Assembly: GCA_043747295.1 (NCBI GenBank)
Contig: JAYTPK010000077.1
Span: forward strand, 1-24,916
Direction of reading: 5' to 3'
Source of the DNA: JAAFIP01 sp043747295
GTDB taxonomy: Bacteria; Pseudomonadota; Gammaproteobacteria; Burkholderiales; Burkholderiaceae_C
Length of the DNA: 24,916 nt
The notes under the pieces are model-generated. The model had not been told where the DNA came from. It did no database searches and was given only the letters and a program-made list of their open reading frames with translations. Position numbers and translations under genes: made by a program. Positions 6,184 to 15,200 of the stretch are shown here, piece by piece (the stretch's first letter is position 1; every line of letters starts with the position of its first letter).

Positions 6184-7257
6184 GTGCAGCCTCAACATAT
6201 TTTATTGATCAAATCCCACAGCATGGGTATCGGAGATTTGCTGCGCAGCTCGGCGGCGTGGGCTGCGTTAAAGGCTCAATGGCCGCAAGCGCAGTTGCAT
6301 TTGTTGATGCTCAGTAAACATGCGGGTTACGCTTCGCAAGACTTTATCCGCTCGCACCACCTGCTGGCCAGTGCCAGTTTTATCACGGTAAAAAGTGGCC
6401 AGCCTGGTCAGCCACAGCGCAGTTTGCCTTATGCGCAGGTAGCGCAATCGGCACTGCAAGCCGTTGCGGGTACTCGGATTGGTATGGTGATTGACTGCGA
6501 ACCCTATGGCATCAGAACCTCTAGGCTAGCCAGGCATATTGCTAAGCAGCATAACGCGGTGTCGGTAGGTATTGCGCAGTTTCCTTTGCGCAGCTGGTTC
6601 TACTCTTTGGCAGCGCCGTCTGTGCCGCGCTATATGGCGGCGCATCAGCTGGCCGCGCCGATGGACTACACCGAAAGAGATTTCGTGGCATTGGCTGCCT
6701 TGGGCATTCAGCGCGATGGCAGGCGTATTGAACTGCAACTGAATGCGCAGGGCAGGGCTTGGCAACACCAGCATGCGCACCAGTTTGCAGGCAGCGTAAA
6801 GCATGTGGCACTTAACATTGGCTGTGGCACGGCAGATGCATTACCCAAGCGCCCTGACATCGGCGCGTTAGTAAGTGCGATGGTGTGTTGGTACCAGCAA
6901 AGCCCGTTTGTGCTGCATTTGACAGGGGCTGATTTTGAAAGCGCGGTGAATGAAGAATTTATGGCGCAATTCAAACTAGCACTTGCAGCGCTGGGCCATG
7001 AGGCGGTGTGCACCAACTGGGCCGGTAAATGCACGTTAAATGAGCTGGCAGGTTTGATAGCCTCGACGCAGATCATGGTGTCCACTGACTCTGGCCCCTA
7101 CCACATGGCCGTGGCGCTGGGGGTGCCGACAGTGTGTTGGTTTAAATTTGCCACACCAGCGTCGTACCATTTGCATGACGATGTTGCCGTGCTGGTAGAG
7201 CCTACTGCGCATGAGTTTGCCCAGGCGGCTTTGCGTTTAAGTTTGCGCCGCGCTTGA
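6184..7257 (+). CDS. Glycosyltransferase family 9 (heptosyltransferase-like)
   Basis: A 357-residue GT-B glycosyltransferase. The N-terminus HILLIKSHSMGIGDLLRSSA carries the glycine-rich acceptor-side loop of GT9 enzymes, and STDSGPYHMAVALGVPTVCW near residues 299-318 is the nucleotide-sugar-binding signature of ADP-heptose:LPS heptosyltransferases. The likely role is adding a sugar, perhaps a heptose, to the LPS inner core on the cytoplasmic side of the inner membrane. It starts with GTG at 6184. Its 3' end overlaps the end of msbA by 21 bases in convergent orientation. I cannot separate WaaC, WaaF or WaaQ function by eye. Confidence 0.85.
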   Translation: MQPQHILLIKSHSMGIGDLLRSSAAWAALKAQWPQAQLHLLMLSKHAGYASQDFIRSHHLLASASFITVKSGQPGQPQRSLPYAQVAQSALQAVAGTRIGMVIDCEPYGIRTSRLARHIAKQHNAVSVGIAQFPLRSWFYSLAAPSVPRYMAAHQLAAPMDYTERDFVALAALGIQRDGRRIELQLNAQGRAWQHQHAHQFAGSVKHVALNIGCGTADALPKRPDIGALVSAMVCWYQQSPFVLHLTGADFESAVNEEFMAQFKLALAALGHEAVCTNWAGKCTLNELAGLIASTQIMVSTDSGPYHMAVALGVPTVCWFKFATPASYHLHDDVAVLVEPTAHEFAQAALRLSLRRA

Positions 7258-9009
7258 CGTAAAACTTAGCCGCACAAAGTCTTTGTACGGGCCGTCTTGC
7301 GCCTCTAGCGCAGCATGGTTGCCTTGCTGCACAATGCGGCCGTCTTGCATCACCACAATCAGGTCTGCATCGCGGATAGTGGACAAACGGTGCGCAATGG
7401 CAATGGTGGTGCGGTTGGCAATGGCGGCGCGCAGGGCGGTTTGCACCAGCCGGTCGGTGTCAGGGTCTAGTGCCGAGGTGGCTTCGTCTAATATTAAAAT
7501 CGGCGCGTCTTTGTACAAGGCACGTGCAATAGCCAGGCGCTGGCGCTCACCACCCGACAGCACATTAGCGTTGTGGCCCAGCGGGGTGTCGATGCCTTGG
7601 GGCAGAGATTTAACTAACTCGCCCAAGCACGCGGCTTCCAAGCACTGCAGCGCCCATGCCCGGTCTTCTGTCTGGCCCAGGCACACGTTGTGCAGCACCG
7701 TATCGCTCAGCATCACCACATGTTGGCCTACCAGTGCAAACTGCTGGCGCAGCGACTGTAAATCCCACTCACGCAAGTCCACACCATCTAGGCGCACGCT
7801 GCCTTGTGCAATGTCTACAAATCTGGGCAGCACATTGGCCAAAGTGGTTTTGCCAGAGCCCGACAAACCGACCAAGGCAACAAACTGCCCGCCGCGAATA
7901 TTCAAATCGATACTGTGCAGCGCAGGTGCCTCAGCATTAGGGTAGGTAACTTGCAACTGGTCAAATTCAATATTACCGCAGCTGCGAGCGCTGGTGTGCG
8001 TGCCGCCTTTTTCGGGTGTGACGGTTTCTACCAAAGCAATAGCACGCTCTGCCGCCACGATGCCGCGCGTGATGGTGCTGGTGACTTCAGACAAATGCTT
8101 TATGGGTGCAATCAGCATCAGCATGGCGGTGATAAAGGCGACAAAACCGCCCGCAGACAAGGCATTGCCTTGGCTTTGAAACATGGCAATAGTGATCACT
8201 GCTGACAAGGCAATTGAGCCAAAAATATTGGTGATAGGTGCCACTGCCGAGCCTGCGATGGCTGACTTTATGGCCAAGCGCTGCAGCAACACATTGACTG
8301 TTTTAAACCTGGCGCTTTGCTGCGCCACTGCGCCTTGAATGCGGATTTCTTTATGGGCTAACACGCTTTCTTCTACCGTATAGGCCAAATCGTCCACAGC
8401 GGTTTGTGATGCTTTAGTGAGCTTATACACCCGCTTAGACAGCGCACGCATACACAGCGCCACTGCAGGAAATATCACCACCACGATCAAGGTGAGTTTC
8501 CAGTTCAGGTACAGCAAATAGGCAAACAGTGCAATGACTGATAAGCTGTCTTTCACCACGGTAGCGACTGATTGCAGCAATAGCACTGCGCCATTGGTAG
8601 CCTCATAGACGATGGTGTTGGCCAAGGCCGTGGCAGGTTGTTTGCGGTACAAATCAAGCTCTGCCACGCTAACTGCGTTGAACATTTTCTCGCGCAAATT
8701 GCGCAAGCTGGTTTGCACAATTTTAGCTAGTGCAATGTCAGACACATACGATGCCGTGGAGCGCAGCATAAACAAGCTGATGATGGCTACAGGCACCATC
8801 CAAAGCGGTATCTTTTTATTGTTAAACCCGTCATCTAGCAACGGCTTCATCAAAGCCGGAATAGTAGGCTCAAGCAACGAACCTATCACCACCGCCAACG
8901 CTAAAGCCGCCCAAGCAAAGCGGGGTAATAAAAAATACGCCAGCACCCGTTTGAATCGAACACGCAAGGAGTCACCAGCAAAGCGATCGTTAGGTAATGG
9001 GCTATCCAT
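7237..9009 (-). CDS. msbA: Lipid A export ABC transporter MsbA
   Basis: A 590-residue half-transporter. Residues about 20-315 form the six-helix ABC membrane domain. The ATPase domain has Walker A GLSGSGKTT at 381-389, signature LSGGERQ at 484-490, Walker B ILILDEA at 504-510 and the switch His540 (AIAHRLSTI). Length and the C-terminal LSTIRDADLIVV block match MsbA, which flips lipid A-core from the inner to the outer leaflet of the inner membrane. Its ATG overlaps the end of the upstream O-antigen-ligase-like gene by 8 bases, so the two form an operon, and the surrounding LPS glycosyltransferases support the function. A general multidrug exporter of the same family is the only real alternative. 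Confidence 0.92.
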   Translation of the reverse strand: MDSPLPNDRFAGDSLRVRFKRVLAYFLLPRFAWAALALAVVIGSLLEPTIPALMKPLLDDGFNNKKIPLWMVPVAIISLFMLRSTASYVSDIALAKIVQTSLRNLREKMFNAVSVAELDLYRKQPATALANTIVYEATNGAVLLLQSVATVVKDSLSVIALFAYLLYLNWKLTLIVVVIFPAVALCMRALSKRVYKLTKASQTAVDDLAYTVEESVLAHKEIRIQGAVAQQSARFKTVNVLLQRLAIKSAIAGSAVAPITNIFGSIALSAVITIAMFQSQGNALSAGGFVAFITAMLMLIAPIKHLSEVTSTITRGIVAAERAIALVETVTPEKGGTHTSARSCGNIEFDQLQVTYPNAEAPALHSIDLNIRGGQFVALVGLSGSGKTTLANVLPRFVDIAQGSVRLDGVDLREWDLQSLRQQFALVGQHVVMLSDTVLHNVCLGQTEDRAWALQCLEAACLGELVKSLPQGIDTPLGHNANVLSGGERQRLAIARALYKDAPILILDEATSALDPDTDRLVQTALRAAIANRTTIAIAHRLSTIRDADLIVVMQDGRIVQQGNHAALEAQDGPYKDFVRLSFTSSAAQT

Positions 9010-10264
9010 GATTAATTGATCCCTCTGGCTGATCTTGGCGGCGAATCAGAGCTAGGCAAATACCCAGTCCCACACAAAAGAAGTCGCCCATACCAATACC
9101 AAAAATCATAGAGTTAAACATACCTGAAATAATCAAAGCTGCCAAAACAGATTGCAGCGTGCGAGCATCATGCACCTCAAGCTGGCGCGATCGGCGATAC
9201 AGGGCCACCAATACGGCGCAGAGCAGTATCAAGCCGACCATGCCGCCCTCGACTGCCCAAAGTAAAAATAGTTGGTGCGGGTCAACGACTGTCAGAGACC
9301 CGGGCAGAGCTTTCCCGCCTTGTAACCGACCATATTGCATATTCCAACTGCCGCTACCGTAGCCTAGGATAGGTTGCTCAACGATAGCTTGAAGGGAAGT
9401 TTGCCAATAGAACAAGCGTTGCCCAGATGATGTGGTGACATCTGCTTTTTTGTTAAAGATTTGAATTTCGTTTTGCACAACTTGCGCGCGATCACGAAAA
9501 TTCTTAGAACCAACTAACGCTATTGCGAGCACTGCAAACGGCACGACTAGTGCAATCCATTTCCAGCGCCTGGGCAACTCGTAAACAATAGCCAAAGCAA
9601 TTAACCCTAAAGCAACCACGTGCCCGCTACGACCTATCAAAAAGCCCAGAGTGTGCACCAAAGTAATTGCGGCAAAAGCGATGGCTAACCACTGCCCACG
9701 CGCTCTAAACACCCAATGCCGTTGATGCCACAGCATGGCGACTAACACGGCCTGAGAGATAGATTGCTCTAAGTAAGAGCCGAATACGGCGTAGGTTTCT
9801 AATGCTACTTTAGATGTAGCCCAAGGCACCTTCACTCCAGCAACTAGCAGCCAAGCACTGAAAACTACAAACATTTGTCCCAGCATAAAAACACGCAGAA
9901 CCTGCCGAGCTTCTGCGTAGCTGTATATCAGCACGTATATCAAGGGGATAGTTAACAAACGAGCATGGCGCAGCCAAGCAGACCAAACCTTATCATTACC
10001 ACTGTCCGCCCAAAGCGAAGACAAAGCCAAATACCCAACTGCCAGCAAAACTGTCAACAAACAGCTGCGATAAAGCAATTTGGCGGAATCCTCTTTGGGC
10101 CTAGTACCTAGAAGTAAGACCACCAGCGCAGCTACGACCAGTAGTAATCTACCCATGGCAGATATTGCGGTACCCAGGCTGGGCGTTATTGCCACCAGAA
10201 ATAATGCCCCAAGCCTCATGTTGGTCAGCGTCTTTTCAAAAAATGGTTGTTGTAATAAGTTCAT
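9002..10264 (-). CDS. O-antigen ligase-like membrane protein (Wzy_C family)
   Basis: A 420-residue polytopic protein with roughly ten to twelve hydrophobic segments and a long periplasmic loop in its second half. That loop holds SSGQRLFYWQTSLQAIVEQP followed by ILGYGSGSW and, farther on, DPHQLFLLWAVEGG, the hallmark arrangement of the Wzy_C/WaaL family. These proteins join polysaccharide to lipid A-core (WaaL) or polymerise repeat units (Wzy). The operon with msbA and nearby core glycosyltransferases favour a WaaL role. The two functions are not separable from sequence alone. Confidence 0.85.
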   Translation of the reverse strand: MNLLQQPFFEKTLTNMRLGALFLVAITPSLGTAISAMGRLLLVVAALVVLLLGTRPKEDSAKLLYRSCLLTVLLAVGYLALSSLWADSGNDKVWSAWLRHARLLTIPLIYVLIYSYAEARQVLRVFMLGQMFVVFSAWLLVAGVKVPWATSKVALETYAVFGSYLEQSISQAVLVAMLWHQRHWVFRARGQWLAIAFAAITLVHTLGFLIGRSGHVVALGLIALAIVYELPRRWKWIALVVPFAVLAIALVGSKNFRDRAQVVQNEIQIFNKKADVTTSSGQRLFYWQTSLQAIVEQPILGYGSGSWNMQYGRLQGGKALPGSLTVVDPHQLFLLWAVEGGMVGLILLCAVLVALYRRSRQLEVHDARTLQSVLAALIISGMFNSMIFGIGMGDFFCVGLGICLALIRRQDQPEGSINHG

Positions 10265-10401
10265 AGTCTTAGTTCGCCATGTTCAATGCACACCGTGGGT
10301 ACACGGGGACATTGCAATGGTTGTGATTATCAACTACAGGGCCAAGCCAGTTCTCTGGTTCATGCTTCTGCTATGCTTTGTGGATATTATTGGAGACAAA
10401 T

Positions 10402-11166
10402 TTGCTCAGCACAGTGATCATTACCAAAAATGAACAGGACAATATCAAGTCTTGTTTGCACAGTGTTCAATTTGCGCAAGAGCATATTGTGGTGGATTCG
10501 GGCAGCACTGATAGCACACGTGAGGCTGCGCAAGAGTTAGGTGCTAAGGTGCTGGTAAATGCCCAATGGCCTGGTTTTGGGCCTCAAAAAAACTTTGCTT
10601 TAGCCCAAGCATCTGAAGATTGGGTTTTGTCTATTGATGCTGATGAGCGTATTTCTCCTGAGTTGGCTTTAGAGATTCAAGCTGCCATCCAAGATGCGCA
10701 ATCCAAAGGGTTGAATGTGGCATTTGCGCTACCTCGCTTAACGCAGTTTTGTGGAGTGTGGATCCGTCACTGTGGTTGGACGCCAGATTACGTTGTGCGT
10801 ATATTTAGGCGTCAACAAGCTAAGTTTAGTGATGATTTAGTACACGAACGCGTCATCTTTACCAATCTAGATGTGCGAGTGGTGAAGCTTAAAAACACAC
10901 TGTTGCACTATAGCTACCCAAGTCCATCACATTATTGGCGAAAATTAGAACTCTACAGCCGTGCTTGGGCCGAACAAAAACATTTGGAGGGTAAACGGGT
11001 AACGATAGCGCATGCAGGGCTGTCTGCCATCGTGGCTTTTTTTCGGTCTTATGTATTCCAACTGGGTTTTTTGGATGGCGCCATGGGCTTTGCAGTGTGT
11101 GTAATGCAAGCTCAAGCTGCATTTGGAAAGTACTTTGAACTGTATTGTTTAAACAGACAAAAATGA
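10402..11166 (+). CDS. waaE: GT2 glycosyltransferase, WaaE/KdtX-like (LPS core)
   Basis: About 254 residues. The start is TTG 10402 with a TGGAG Shine-Dalgarno 6 bases upstream (10391-10395). The N-terminus STVIITKNEQDNI, then HIVVDSGSTDST and WVLSIDADERIS (metal-binding DxD), define a GT-A family 2 enzyme. The sequence order with GWTPDYVVRIFRR, VHERV and a C-terminal amphipathic region (SYVFQLGFLDGAMGF) is that of the WaaE/KdtX group, which adds a glucose to the first heptose of the LPS core. The 137-base gap to the divergent ligase gene holds no gene. The TGA overlaps the tolB ATG by 4 bases (ATGA at 11163), an uncommon link between LPS synthesis and Tol genes. Confidence 0.85.
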   Translation: MLSTVIITKNEQDNIKSCLHSVQFAQEHIVVDSGSTDSTREAAQELGAKVLVNAQWPGFGPQKNFALAQASEDWVLSIDADERISPELALEIQAAIQDAQSKGLNVAFALPRLTQFCGVWIRHCGWTPDYVVRIFRRQQAKFSDDLVHERVIFTNLDVRVVKLKNTLLHYSYPSPSHYWRKLELYSRAWAEQKHLEGKRVTIAHAGLSAIVAFFRSYVFQLGFLDGAMGFAVCVMQAQAAFGKYFELYCLNRQK

Positions 11167-12464
11167 AATTTATGAAACTTGCCAATCTGTATTTCAACCG
11201 TTTATCAATTTTTGCATCGGTATTAATATTTTGTAGTGCGCAAGCCTTTGCCCAATTCAAGGTAGAAATCTCCGGCGTTGGCATTACCCAGCTGCCCGTG
11301 GCGATTACCAGCTTTAAAGGCGAAGACGGTGCGCCGCAAAAAATTGGCGCAATTGTGTTGGCTGATTTACTGCGTACTGGGCAGTTTAAGTCGATTGATA
11401 CGGCTGGTTCGGCGTTAGATGAAGTCTCACGCCCTGACATGAGCCCCTGGAAGCAAAAGGGTGCCGATCATTTATTGGTCGGTAGCATCAGTAAACTGGC
11501 TGATGGCCGGTTTGATGTGCGTTACCGCTTGTGGGACACCGTGCGTGGACAAGACTTAGGCTCAGCAAGCTACGCTGTGGCACAAGGTGATTTGCGCTTA
11601 ACAGCACACCGCATTGCTGATTTTGTGTATGAAAAACTCACCGGTGAAAAAGGCGTTTTCTCGACACGAATCACCTACATCACCAAGACGGGCACACGCT
11701 ACAACCTGTGGGTGGCAGATTCGGATGGCGAGGGATCGCAAAACGCTTTGGCCAGCCCCGAGCCGTTGATCTCGGCATCTTGGTCGCCCAACGGGGCGCA
11801 GTTGGCTTATGTGTCGTTTGAGTCACGCAAGCCGGTGGTGTATGTGCAAGACGTTGCATCAGGCCGCAAGCGCGCGGTGGCTAATTTTCGGGGCTCTAAC
11901 AGCGCGCCTGCTTGGTCGCCTGATAGCAAAACCTTGGCGTTGACCTTAACTAAAGACGGCTCCTCCCAAATTTATGGGATGGACAGCGGTGGGGGTGATC
12001 CGCGAAGATTGAGCCAATCCAACAGCATTGATACTGAACCTGTGTATTCACCCGACGGAAAATCTATTTATTTTGTGAGCGATCGTGGCGGTTCGCCGCA
12101 AATTTATCGCATGCCTGCTACAGGAGAAGGAGCAGGCCGTGCAGAGCGCATAAGCTTCACGGGCAGTTACAACATTTCTCCTGCCATTAGCCCAGATGGC
12201 CGCAGCTTGGCCTACATTTCTCGTGTTAGTGGTGCTTTTAAGTTGTATGTGACTGAGTTGGGGGGAACTGGCGTGGCCATTACTGACTCTGTAGCTGATG
12301 AGCGCCCCAGTTTCGCACCCAATAGCAAATTGATTATGTATGCGACAAAGCAAGGCGGACGCGAAGCGCTGATGACCACCACATTGGATGGCAAGATCAA
12401 GGCGCGGCTAGGGGCGCAGGGTGGAGATATTCGTGAGCCTCATTGGGGCCCGTTCCATAAATAA
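11163..12464 (+). CDS. tolB: Tol-Pal system periplasmic beta-propeller protein TolB
   Basis: 433 residues from ATG 11163, with a Sec signal peptide ending around SAQAFA. An N-terminal domain follows (VEISGVGITQLPVAITSFKG, LRTGQFKSID), then a six-bladed propeller seen as repeats SWSPNGAQLAYVS, AWSPDSKTLALTL, YSPDGKSIYFVSDRGG, AISPDGRSLAYIS and SFAPNSKLIMYATKQGG. TolB binds Pal and helps draw the outer membrane inward at division. A second ATG at 11172 is possible, and the in-frame TTG at 11145 lies inside waaE and is unlikely. It is followed by pal after 23 bases. tolQ, tolR and tolA are not upstream, where many proteobacteria have them. Confidence 0.95.
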   Translation: MKFMKLANLYFNRLSIFASVLIFCSAQAFAQFKVEISGVGITQLPVAITSFKGEDGAPQKIGAIVLADLLRTGQFKSIDTAGSALDEVSRPDMSPWKQKGADHLLVGSISKLADGRFDVRYRLWDTVRGQDLGSASYAVAQGDLRLTAHRIADFVYEKLTGEKGVFSTRITYITKTGTRYNLWVADSDGEGSQNALASPEPLISASWSPNGAQLAYVSFESRKPVVYVQDVASGRKRAVANFRGSNSAPAWSPDSKTLALTLTKDGSSQIYGMDSGGGDPRRLSQSNSIDTEPVYSPDGKSIYFVSDRGGSPQIYRMPATGEGAGRAERISFTGSYNISPAISPDGRSLAYISRVSGAFKLYVTELGGTGVAITDSVADERPSFAPNSKLIMYATKQGGREALMTTTLDGKIKARLGAQGGDIREPHWGPFHK

Positions 12465-12487
12465 TTTTCATTGAATTGGAGAAATTG

Positions 12488-13117
12488 ATGACTGTAAAAA
12501 ATATTGCGCCTGAGTTGAGTGCGCAGAACACTAAGCTAGCGCGCTCAAATGGCGCGTCAATCTTATCTGTCGTGCGCCACTGCTTAGCGATAGGTGCTAT
12601 TGCCTTGGTAGCTGCCTGCAGCTCAGGTACCAAACTTAATAATGTGACCGTAGAAGACAAGCAAGGCTCACGTGTGACTACCACTGTCGCGCCACCTGCG
12701 GCAGGCGCAAGCGAGGCGCAAGTAGCCCAGCGCGATGTTACGCCGGGCACGTTGGATGGAGCACAGGGCAATACCGCAGGTCCAGCCAATGCTGCCAAAG
12801 TGATTTACTTTGACTACGACAGCTACGCGATCAAAGCAGAATTCCAATCAGCGCTAGACACGCATGCAAAATTTCTGAACGCCAATAAAACCCGCAAAAT
12901 AGCCATTGAGGGCCACACCGATGACCGTGGTGGACGTGAATACAACCTCGCACTGGGTCAAAAACGGTCTGAATCGGTGCGCCGTGCCCTAGGTCTGCTG
13001 GGTGTTGCTGAAGGCCAAATTGAAGCGGTGAGCTTTGGCAAAGAAAAACCTGCCAAGCCAGGCTCGGATGAAGCCAGCTATGCGCTGAACCGCCGCGCTG
13101 AAATAGCCTATCGCTGA
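12488..13117 (+). CDS. pal: Peptidoglycan-associated lipoprotein Pal
   Basis: 209 residues. ATG 12488 is chosen because GGAG at 12478-12481 lies six bases before it. A somewhat long N-terminal leader of about 43 residues ends in the lipobox LVAAC (lipidated Cys44). The OmpA-like peptidoglycan-binding domain starts with VIYFDYDSYAIKAE and carries the diagnostic IEGHTDDRGGREYNLALGQK followed by RSESVRRALGLLG, with NRRAEI at the end. Pal anchors the outer membrane to peptidoglycan and is moved by the Tol machinery. It is the second gene of the tolB-pal-cpoB cluster. Confidence 0.95.
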   Translation: MTVKNIAPELSAQNTKLARSNGASILSVVRHCLAIGAIALVAACSSGTKLNNVTVEDKQGSRVTTTVAPPAAGASEAQVAQRDVTPGTLDGAQGNTAGPANAAKVIYFDYDSYAIKAEFQSALDTHAKFLNANKTRKIAIEGHTDDRGGREYNLALGQKRSESVRRALGLLGVAEGQIEAVSFGKEKPAKPGSDEASYALNRRAEIAYR

Positions 13118-13208
13118 GTGCAAAACTACAAGACTCTCGATTGAAAAAGTGTGCAGTTATCAGGCTGCACTGCTAAACTTATTGTGTTTTCACTACCTAG
13201 ATTTTTAT

Positions 13209-14006
13209 ATGCTGTCATTTAGCAAGCTACTTGCACCCTTTGTGGTGTGCGTTTTGGCCTTAAGTGCCCCGTTGTCCAGCTATGCTGGGCTTTTTGATGA
13301 TGAAGAAGCGCGCAAAGCCATTCTTGATTTGCGCCAAAAGGTGGATGCCAATAAATTGGCTGCCGAGGGCACCATCCAAAAGCAAGCTGAGGAAATTAAA
13401 GGTCTTAACGAGGCCAATGCCACCCTGCGCAAGGGCATGCTTGACCTGCAGGGCCAGATCGAGGCGCTGCGCACAGACCAAGCCAAAATGCGCGGCCAAG
13501 AAGAACAACTGGCTAAGGACGTGGCAGAAATGCAGCGCCGCCAAAAAGACTTGGCCCAGGGCATAGACGACCGTATTCGTAAATTTGAACCACTCAAGGT
13601 GACATTAGACGGGCGCGAATTTACTGCCGATGCCAACGAAAAACGCGATTTTGATGCTGCGTTTGCTATTTTTCGCAAGCCTGATTTCCCGGCATCACAA
13701 GCCGCGTTCAGTGAGTTTCTGCGCCGCAACCCACAAAGCGGCTACGTACCGTCTGCCTTGTTTTGGCTAGGTAATTCACAGTACGCGAACCGCGACTACC
13801 AAGGCGCTATCAACAACTTTCGCGCCATGATTGCGCAAGCGCCTGACCATCCAAAATCTAGTGAAGCTGCATTGTCTATTGCTAACTGCCAAGTGGAGCT
13901 GAAAGACGCCCGGGGTGCACGCAAGACGCTGGATGATTTGGTCAAAGTCTACCCGCAGTCTGAAGCTGCAGTGGCCGCCAAAGACCGACTAGCCAAGATG
14001 AAATAA
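13209..14006 (+). CDS. cpoB: Cell division coordinator CpoB (YbgF)
   Basis: 265 residues from ATG 13209, with a signal peptide ending about SYAG. A long charged coiled-coil stretch follows (ARKAILDLRQKVDANKLAAE through AEMQRRQKDLAQGIDDRI), which trimerises in homologues. The C-terminal TPR domain is FDAAFAIFRKPDFPASQAAF, GNSQYANRDYQGAINNFR and PKSSEAALSIANCQVELKDA. CpoB coordinates peptidoglycan synthesis with outer-membrane constriction. It lies 91 bases after pal. The longer frame starting at 13149 lacks a good signal peptide at its start and is rejected. Confidence 0.93.
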   Translation: MLSFSKLLAPFVVCVLALSAPLSSYAGLFDDEEARKAILDLRQKVDANKLAAEGTIQKQAEEIKGLNEANATLRKGMLDLQGQIEALRTDQAKMRGQEEQLAKDVAEMQRRQKDLAQGIDDRIRKFEPLKVTLDGREFTADANEKRDFDAAFAIFRKPDFPASQAAFSEFLRRNPQSGYVPSALFWLGNSQYANRDYQGAINNFRAMIAQAPDHPKSSEAALSIANCQVELKDARGARKTLDDLVKVYPQSEAAVAAKDRLAKMK

Positions 14007-14064
14007 GCTGGTTTATCAGTCTCGTCGCCTTGCGAGGGCGGGTGGGCAGAAGGCGCTAGCGGCC

Positions 14065-14084
14065 AGCCCGGTAAAATCGGGCTT
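14065..14084 (+). promoter_or_regulatory. Hairpin / -10-like element abutting the yeeE start
   Basis: AGCCCG-GTAAAAT-CGGGCT forms a 6-bp stem ending two bases before the ATG at 14085. The loop contains TAAAAT (14072-14077), a fair -10 box placed so that transcription would begin at or next to the start codon. No Shine-Dalgarno is present. It is either a promoter for a leaderless mRNA or a start-proximal hairpin; no good -35 is visible. Confidence 0.35.
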
Positions 14085-15200
14085 ATGCAAGTCTCAGATA
14101 TTTCCTCCCTCAGTGCCCAAGTTCTTTGGGCATCGTTTATTTTCTCTTTCATTTTTGGTGCTATCGCGCAACGTACGCATTTTTGTACGATGGGCGCCGT
14201 CAGCGACATTGTCAACATGGGCGACTGGATGCGCATGCGCCAATGGGCGCTGGCTGCAGGCGTGGCCATGCTGGGCTTTGGTGCTCTGGTGTGGCTAGGC
14301 AAAGTCGACCCTACTAAAACTTTATATGCCTCGGGCCGCGTAATGTGGCTGTCTGCCTTGGTCGGTGGTGCTATGTTTGGTTTTGGTATGGTGCTGGCGT
14401 CGGGCTGCGGTAGCAAAACCTTGGTGCGCATTGGCGGTGGTAGTTTGAAGTCTACCGTGGTGTTTATCGTGATGGGCATAGCTGCCTTTGCTACGCTCAA
14501 AGGCATTACGGCGGTGGTGCGGGTGTCCAGTGTTGATGCGGTAGCTTTTGCTAGTGTGGCACCGTCTAGTGTGGCCAGCGTATCAGGCGCTGTGCTGGGT
14601 GTATCTGCCCAATTCGCCCAACTCATTGCTGCGCTGGTGGTGGGTGGTGGTTTGCTGCTGTGGGTAGCACTGCGGCGCGATTTTTGGACGCTGGAGAACG
14701 TATTGGCAGGTTTTGGCATAGGCGCAGTAATCACCCTGATGTGGTGGGCCAGTGCGGTGCTAGGTTATGTGCCCGAGCATCCAGATACTTTGCAAGAAGC
14801 ATTTTTAACCACCAACTCAGGCCGCGCTGAGGCACTTAGCTTTGTGGCACCCACGGCTTATGTTCTAGATTGGTTGATGTTCTTCAGCGACAAAACTAAA
14901 GTCATTACGTTGGGCATTGCTTCGGTATTTGGCGTGGTGCTGGGCTCTGCTGTCATGGCCTTGGTCACCCGTAGCTTTCGCTGGGAAGGTTTTGGCGGCA
15001 CCGAAGATGTGGCCAACCATTTGGGTGGCGCTGTGCTGATGGGGGTGGGCGGGGTTACCTCCATAGGCTGCACTGTGGGCCAGGGTCTGAGTGGCATATC
15101 TACACTGTCAATCACCAGTTTTATAGCAGTAGCGGCCATTATGGCGGGGGCCGTGGCCGCGCTGCGCTACCAAATGTGGCGACTTGAGCGCATGGCATGA
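14085..15200 (+). CDS. YeeE/YedE-family sulfur-compound transporter
   Basis: A 371-residue membrane protein with about ten hydrophobic segments and the family's conserved cysteines in small motifs: THFCTMGAVSD (Cys34), LASGCGSKTLVR (Cys108) and SIGCTVGQGLSG (Cys329). In the characterised relative TsuA such cysteines pass thiosulfate through the membrane. The protein is full length and appears intact. It overlaps the next gene (tcdA-type) by 4 bases, so the two are co-transcribed. Import of a reduced sulfur compound is the likely role; the substrate (thiosulfate, selenium species or other) is not decided by the sequence. Confidence 0.88.
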   Translation: MQVSDISSLSAQVLWASFIFSFIFGAIAQRTHFCTMGAVSDIVNMGDWMRMRQWALAAGVAMLGFGALVWLGKVDPTKTLYASGRVMWLSALVGGAMFGFGMVLASGCGSKTLVRIGGGSLKSTVVFIVMGIAAFATLKGITAVVRVSSVDAVAFASVAPSSVASVSGAVLGVSAQFAQLIAALVVGGGLLLWVALRRDFWTLENVLAGFGIGAVITLMWWASAVLGYVPEHPDTLQEAFLTTNSGRAEALSFVAPTAYVLDWLMFFSDKTKVITLGIASVFGVVLGSAVMALVTRSFRWEGFGGTEDVANHLGGAVLMGVGGVTSIGCTVGQGLSGISTLSITSFIAVAAIMAGAVAALRYQMWRLERMA

